DNA from: Clostridia bacterium | GTDB lineage: Bacteria; Bacillota_A; Clostridia; Oscillospirales; CAG-272 | Length of the DNA: 39,236 nt | Direction: 5' to 3' | Assembly: GCA_017632155.1 (NCBI GenBank) | Contig: JAGBRZ010000154.1 | Location: 1-39,236, forward strand | Part shown: one piece after another, positions 37,223 to 39,236 of the stretch | How positions within the stretch are numbered: position 1 is the first letter of the stretch | How the letters are laid out: the number at the start of each line of letters is the position of its first letter | Position numbers and translations under genes: made by a program | Notes under the pieces: generated by a model | Database searches by the model: none | The model's input: the letters and a program-made list of their open reading frames with translations, nothing else | Told to the model about the DNA's origin: nothing

Positions 37223-38284
37223 ATGTATAAACGACTTATTGTTTTTACTTTCATTATTATTTTTTTATTTTCTCTTGTTATTACCTCCTTTGCGCACTCT
37301 GGCAGGACAGATAGCAATGGAGGTCACTATGACCGTTCTTCCGGAACTTATCATTATCATTGTGGCGGTCACCCTGAACATCAACACCCAAATGGGGTTT
37401 GCCCTTATTCCAATTCATTTGATGAAGAAGAAAATATTGCAGAGGTAATTCAAATGTGGATTTTTGGAATCGTTGTCGGAATCGTTATCATTTTGATCAC
37501 AGTAAACCTAATATTGGGCAAGATCAAAGATGATAGATTTGATCGCATTCGATCGGAGGCTGTCAAGCAGCAAGAAGAAGCGCAAAAATACAAACAACTG
37601 TACTCCGAAAGTATGAATCGATCTAATTCCAAATTAGAGGATGAAATTGCTGCAATGAAAGCCAATTATAATATGGTTGTTTCAGAAAAAAATTCTATAA
37701 AACGAGATTATCTTAATGATTTGGATCACATAAAAGCTGTTGAACTCGAAAATAAAGAATTAAAAAAGCAAAACAAAGAGTTGTTAAAGAATCAATCTAA
37801 TAAGACTGCTGAACTTTCAAATGCCGAATTTACAAAATTACTTGTACCAAAAGAATCTCTTTTCTTTTCTCCTCAGTATCCAATTGATTCGTATCTTGAA
37901 AGCATTTACTCTGGTAGATTATATAATGCCACGCAAACCGATCTTTGTATAAAAGGGCGTATCAATGTTTCGGCAACGATTGACTCCGGGTCGGATTCTT
38001 ACAATACAACATTGTCAAGTTGCACTTGCCCCGATTTCCGATCTCGAAGAATACCTTGCAAGCACATGATTTATCTTTCTAAAAATATAGGGACATTGTA
38101 TATTGATCGTGACAATTCAATAGAAAAAATGTCAAGAAAAATGGATGAACTCAACCTATACATTTCCCAAACAAAACCTAAAAGGAAGAAAAAGAAACCC
38201 TCGCAATCAAAAATAAATCCTGAAGATATAGATATTAATGAAGATATCTATTATTATGATGACGAGCAAGACGAATTTATATAA
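37223..38284 (+). CDS. Membrane protein with YHYH and SWIM zinc-finger domains; candidate lysogenic-conversion gene
   Basis: This 353-aa protein has an unusual domain order. A signal peptide or anchor (LIVFTFIIIFLFSLVITSFA) precedes the extracytoplasmic YHYH motif (residues about 25-62, HSGRTDSNGGHYDRSSGTYH, then CGGHPEHQHPNGVCPY). A second membrane span covers about 78-99 (MWIFGIVVGIVIILITVNLI), then a coiled coil (about 105-195). The SWIM zinc finger has C267-x-C269-x9-C279-x-H281. A Lys-rich then acidic tail follows. The gene is AT-rich and begins four bases after the repressor stop, so it should be expressed in lysogens. SWIM domains bind DNA or proteins; the combination with YHYH is not one I know. 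Superinfection exclusion or host modification is possible. Confidence 0.75.
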   Translation: MYKRLIVFTFIIIFLFSLVITSFAHSGRTDSNGGHYDRSSGTYHYHCGGHPEHQHPNGVCPYSNSFDEEENIAEVIQMWIFGIVVGIVIILITVNLILGKIKDDRFDRIRSEAVKQQEEAQKYKQLYSESMNRSNSKLEDEIAAMKANYNMVVSEKNSIKRDYLNDLDHIKAVELENKELKKQNKELLKNQSNKTAELSNAEFTKLLVPKESLFFSPQYPIDSYLESIYSGRLYNATQTDLCIKGRINVSATIDSGSDSYNTTLSSCTCPDFRSRRIPCKHMIYLSKNIGTLYIDRDNSIEKMSRKMDELNLYISQTKPKRKKKKPSQSKINPEDIDINEDIYYYDDEQDEFI

Positions 38285-38288
38285 AAAA

Positions 38289-38308
38289 AGACCGCCCGAA
38301 GGCGGTCT
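38289..38308 (-). terminator. Terminator for the leftward 48-aa gene (weak for the rightward operon)
   Basis: AGACCGCC, loop CGAA (TTCG on the leftward RNA), GGCGGTCT. Leftward the hairpin is followed by TTTTTTTAT, a strong terminator; rightward only a distant T run is present. Confidence 0.8.
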
Positions 38309-38319
38309 GCAAATCATTT

Positions 38320-38466
38320 TTATTTATGTTCATTTAGCATCCTCCGTGCGTGTTCGCGCAGGTCAGCTATGTCCTGTTCGGTCAAGCCGTAGATATCAAT
38401 CTTAACGCGGATCAATTCTCTAATCTCTTTCTCACGTTCGTCCTTGTGCTTCTCTTCTTCCTTCAT
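38320..38466 (-). CDS. 48-aa charged helical protein, antisense within the lysogeny module
   Basis: ATG at 38466 is preceded by AGGAGA at seven bases. The frame encodes a highly charged peptide beginning MKEEEKHKDEREKEIRELIR and containing IDIYGLTEQDIADLREHARR. It has its own promoter (38520-38548) and a strong terminator right after the stop. It therefore forms a complete leftward transcription unit between two rightward genes. No family recognised; small helical phage proteins of this kind may be antirepressors or modulators. Confidence 0.75.
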   Translation of the reverse strand: MKEEEKHKDEREKEIRELIRVKIDIYGLTEQDIADLREHARRMLNEHK

Positions 38467-38519
38467 ATTTTTTCTCCTGAAGTTATTTTACTCAGAGGGC
38501 GCTTCCCTCTTGCACCTTT

Positions 38520-38548
38520 ATTATAATCCTCCCCATTGCACTTTGCAA
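38520..38548 (-). promoter_or_regulatory. Promoter for the leftward 48-aa gene
   Basis: On the minus strand TTGCAA (38548-38543), 17 bases, TATAAT (38525-38520). It lies 54 bases before the ATG at 38466. Confidence 0.7.
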
Positions 38549-38646
38549 TCGGGGTAATATCCAACTTTTATCGATATATTTTCGGAGTATATCCGCAAAA
38601 TCTCTTGTTTCTGAAATAAAAACACGTAGAAAGTGAGGATTTTTAA

Positions 38647-39033
38647 TTGTACAGAGATCGATTAGAAGAACTAAGAAAAGAAAAAGGACTGTCTAATAGA
38701 AGATGGGCTGAGGAGAGCGGGATTTCTCTCGATACTATTGGACGAATCATTCATCCGGAAAACCCTGATAAAGATTCTCCGCGCGTAAATACGCTGGAAG
38801 ATCTATGCAAGCCTCTTGGCATAGAACTCTGGGAGATCTTCTATATCGGCGAACACAGCTTTGTTGCGCTGCAAGCAGAACTCCTGGCATTGCGAGAAGA
38901 ACGAGATCGGCTGCTCGCGGAAACCGCCGTACAAAGCGCAACAATCGATTCGCTCAAAGGAAAGGTTGACTCTCTGAAAGACCAGATTATCGACATCCAC
39001 AACTATTACATCAAGAAAAACTCTGCAGACTGA
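38647..39033 (+). CDS. XRE HTH protein with C-terminal coiled coil (TTG start)
   Basis: This 128-aa protein uses TTG at 38647, eight bases after GTGAGG. The N-terminal XRE domain is RLEELRKEKGLSNRRWAEES, GISLDTIGRIIHPENP, with an LEDLCKPLGIELWEIF dimer region. The C-terminal third is a coiled coil (ALQAELLALREERDRLLAET, ATIDSLKGKVDSLKDQIIDI). It ends one base before the integrase ATG. Probably regulates integration or excision or its own operon. Confidence 0.8.
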   Translation: MYRDRLEELRKEKGLSNRRWAEESGISLDTIGRIIHPENPDKDSPRVNTLEDLCKPLGIELWEIFYIGEHSFVALQAELLALREERDRLLAETAVQSATIDSLKGKVDSLKDQIIDIHNYYIKKNSAD

Positions 39034-39034
39034 C

Positions 39035-39236
39035 ATGGAACAATATTACATTTCATCAACCAAATACAGCATCCAAGAACGGCATACAAAGCTGAACGGA
39101 AAGGTTTACGATCTTTTCTTCTATGTCGTCACACTTGATGGAGAACGTAAGCAAAAGAGGCTGTCAGGGTTCAAGACCAAAACTGCCGCCAAAGAATCCT
39201 ATACGGAGTTTGTGACCAAACACTGCACGCTGACAA
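39035..39236 (+). CDS. int: Tyrosine-recombinase phage integrase (5' part; continues at base 3 of the window)
   Basis: The ATG at 39035, one base after the stop of the XRE gene, opens MEQYYISSTKYSIQERHTKL, then GKVYDLFFYVVTLDGERKQK, a typical N-terminal arm-binding domain of phage integrases. The frame runs off the window and continues at 1-1073 once the 141-base overlap is collapsed. The gene is probably coupled to the XRE gene. Confidence 0.9.
   Translation, partial: MEQYYISSTKYSIQERHTKLNGKVYDLFFYVVTLDGERKQKRLSGFKTKTAAKESYTEFVTKHCTLT
39096..39236. repeat. Terminal direct repeat, right copy (circular overlap)
   Basis: Identical to bases 1-141. Collapsing it gives a 39,095-bp circle and restores the integrase frame. 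Confidence 0.95.

Noticed and set aside
38543..38560. Rightward promoter for the TTG-start XRE gene using the TTGCAA box
   Set aside because: TTGCAA is self-complementary and fits the leftward promoter with a 17-base spacer. No suitable -10 box lies at the right distance on the plus strand.

Overview
The window is one complete, circularly permuted genome of a temperate tailed phage, short-tailed (podovirus-like) by its gene content, of about 39.1 kb. The first 141 bases and the last 141 bases are identical, so the sequence closes into a 39,095-bp circle, and the integrase gene is cut by the arbitrary linear ends (39035 to the end, then 1-1073). The circle may be the excised or replicating form, or a circularly permuted virion genome. 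A 141-base overlap is also what a k=141 assembler leaves on a circular contig. Strong AGGAGG ribosome binding sites, an integrase of the type seen in gut Firmicutes phages, PcfJ/PcfK, DUF6273, DUF6017 and DUF551 proteins, and a putative attachment site resembling the 3' end of a bacterial tmRNA all suggest a host among gut Clostridia (Bacillota). No host gene is present.

Layout. The rightward (+) lysogeny module is at 36.8 kb to 1.07 kb across the junction: XRE repressor, a membrane/SWIM-zinc-finger protein that looks like a lysogenic-conversion gene, a small leftward antisense-oriented gene, an XRE/coiled-coil protein, then the integrase. A divergent switch at 36.64-36.81 kb has near-consensus promoters in both directions and five GCAA-N5-TTGC operator-like sites. 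Nearly everything else runs leftward (-). The early region (36.6-26.2 kb) encodes XRE proteins, many small zinc-ribbon and hypothetical proteins, PcfK, PcfJ, an AP2-domain protein, an ASCH protein, two DUF6273 paralogues and a DUF6017 replication-associated protein. A HUH-type rolling-circle-like Rep follows (25.4-26.2 kb). The late region comprises a probable late regulator, small and large terminase, P22-like portal, scaffold, major capsid, a decoration-like protein, tail proteins, an SGNH-hydrolase tail fibre with a duplicated module, and three membrane proteins (possible lysis or ejection functions). It continues with an internal-virion-like protein, a 2228-residue polyvalent ejected protein with a HEVIH metalloprotease motif, a sigma-region-4-like HTH protein, and three small conserved proteins including a ferritin-like one.

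The most striking unexplained signal is at 6970-7078, inside and antisense to the giant polyvalent gene. A perfect TTGACA-N17-TATAAT promoter is followed at the expected start point by a roughly 72-nt sequence that folds into a closed three-way junction ending in a U tract. That is the anatomy of a complete small RNA gene. It lies at the edge of an AT-rich cassette encoding an LPD3/BECR-nuclease-like domain, so an RNA that regulates or neutralises this effector, or a separate phage RNA, is plausible and testable.

No endolysin, DNA polymerase, helicase, tRNA gene, CRISPR array or reverse transcriptase was recognised.
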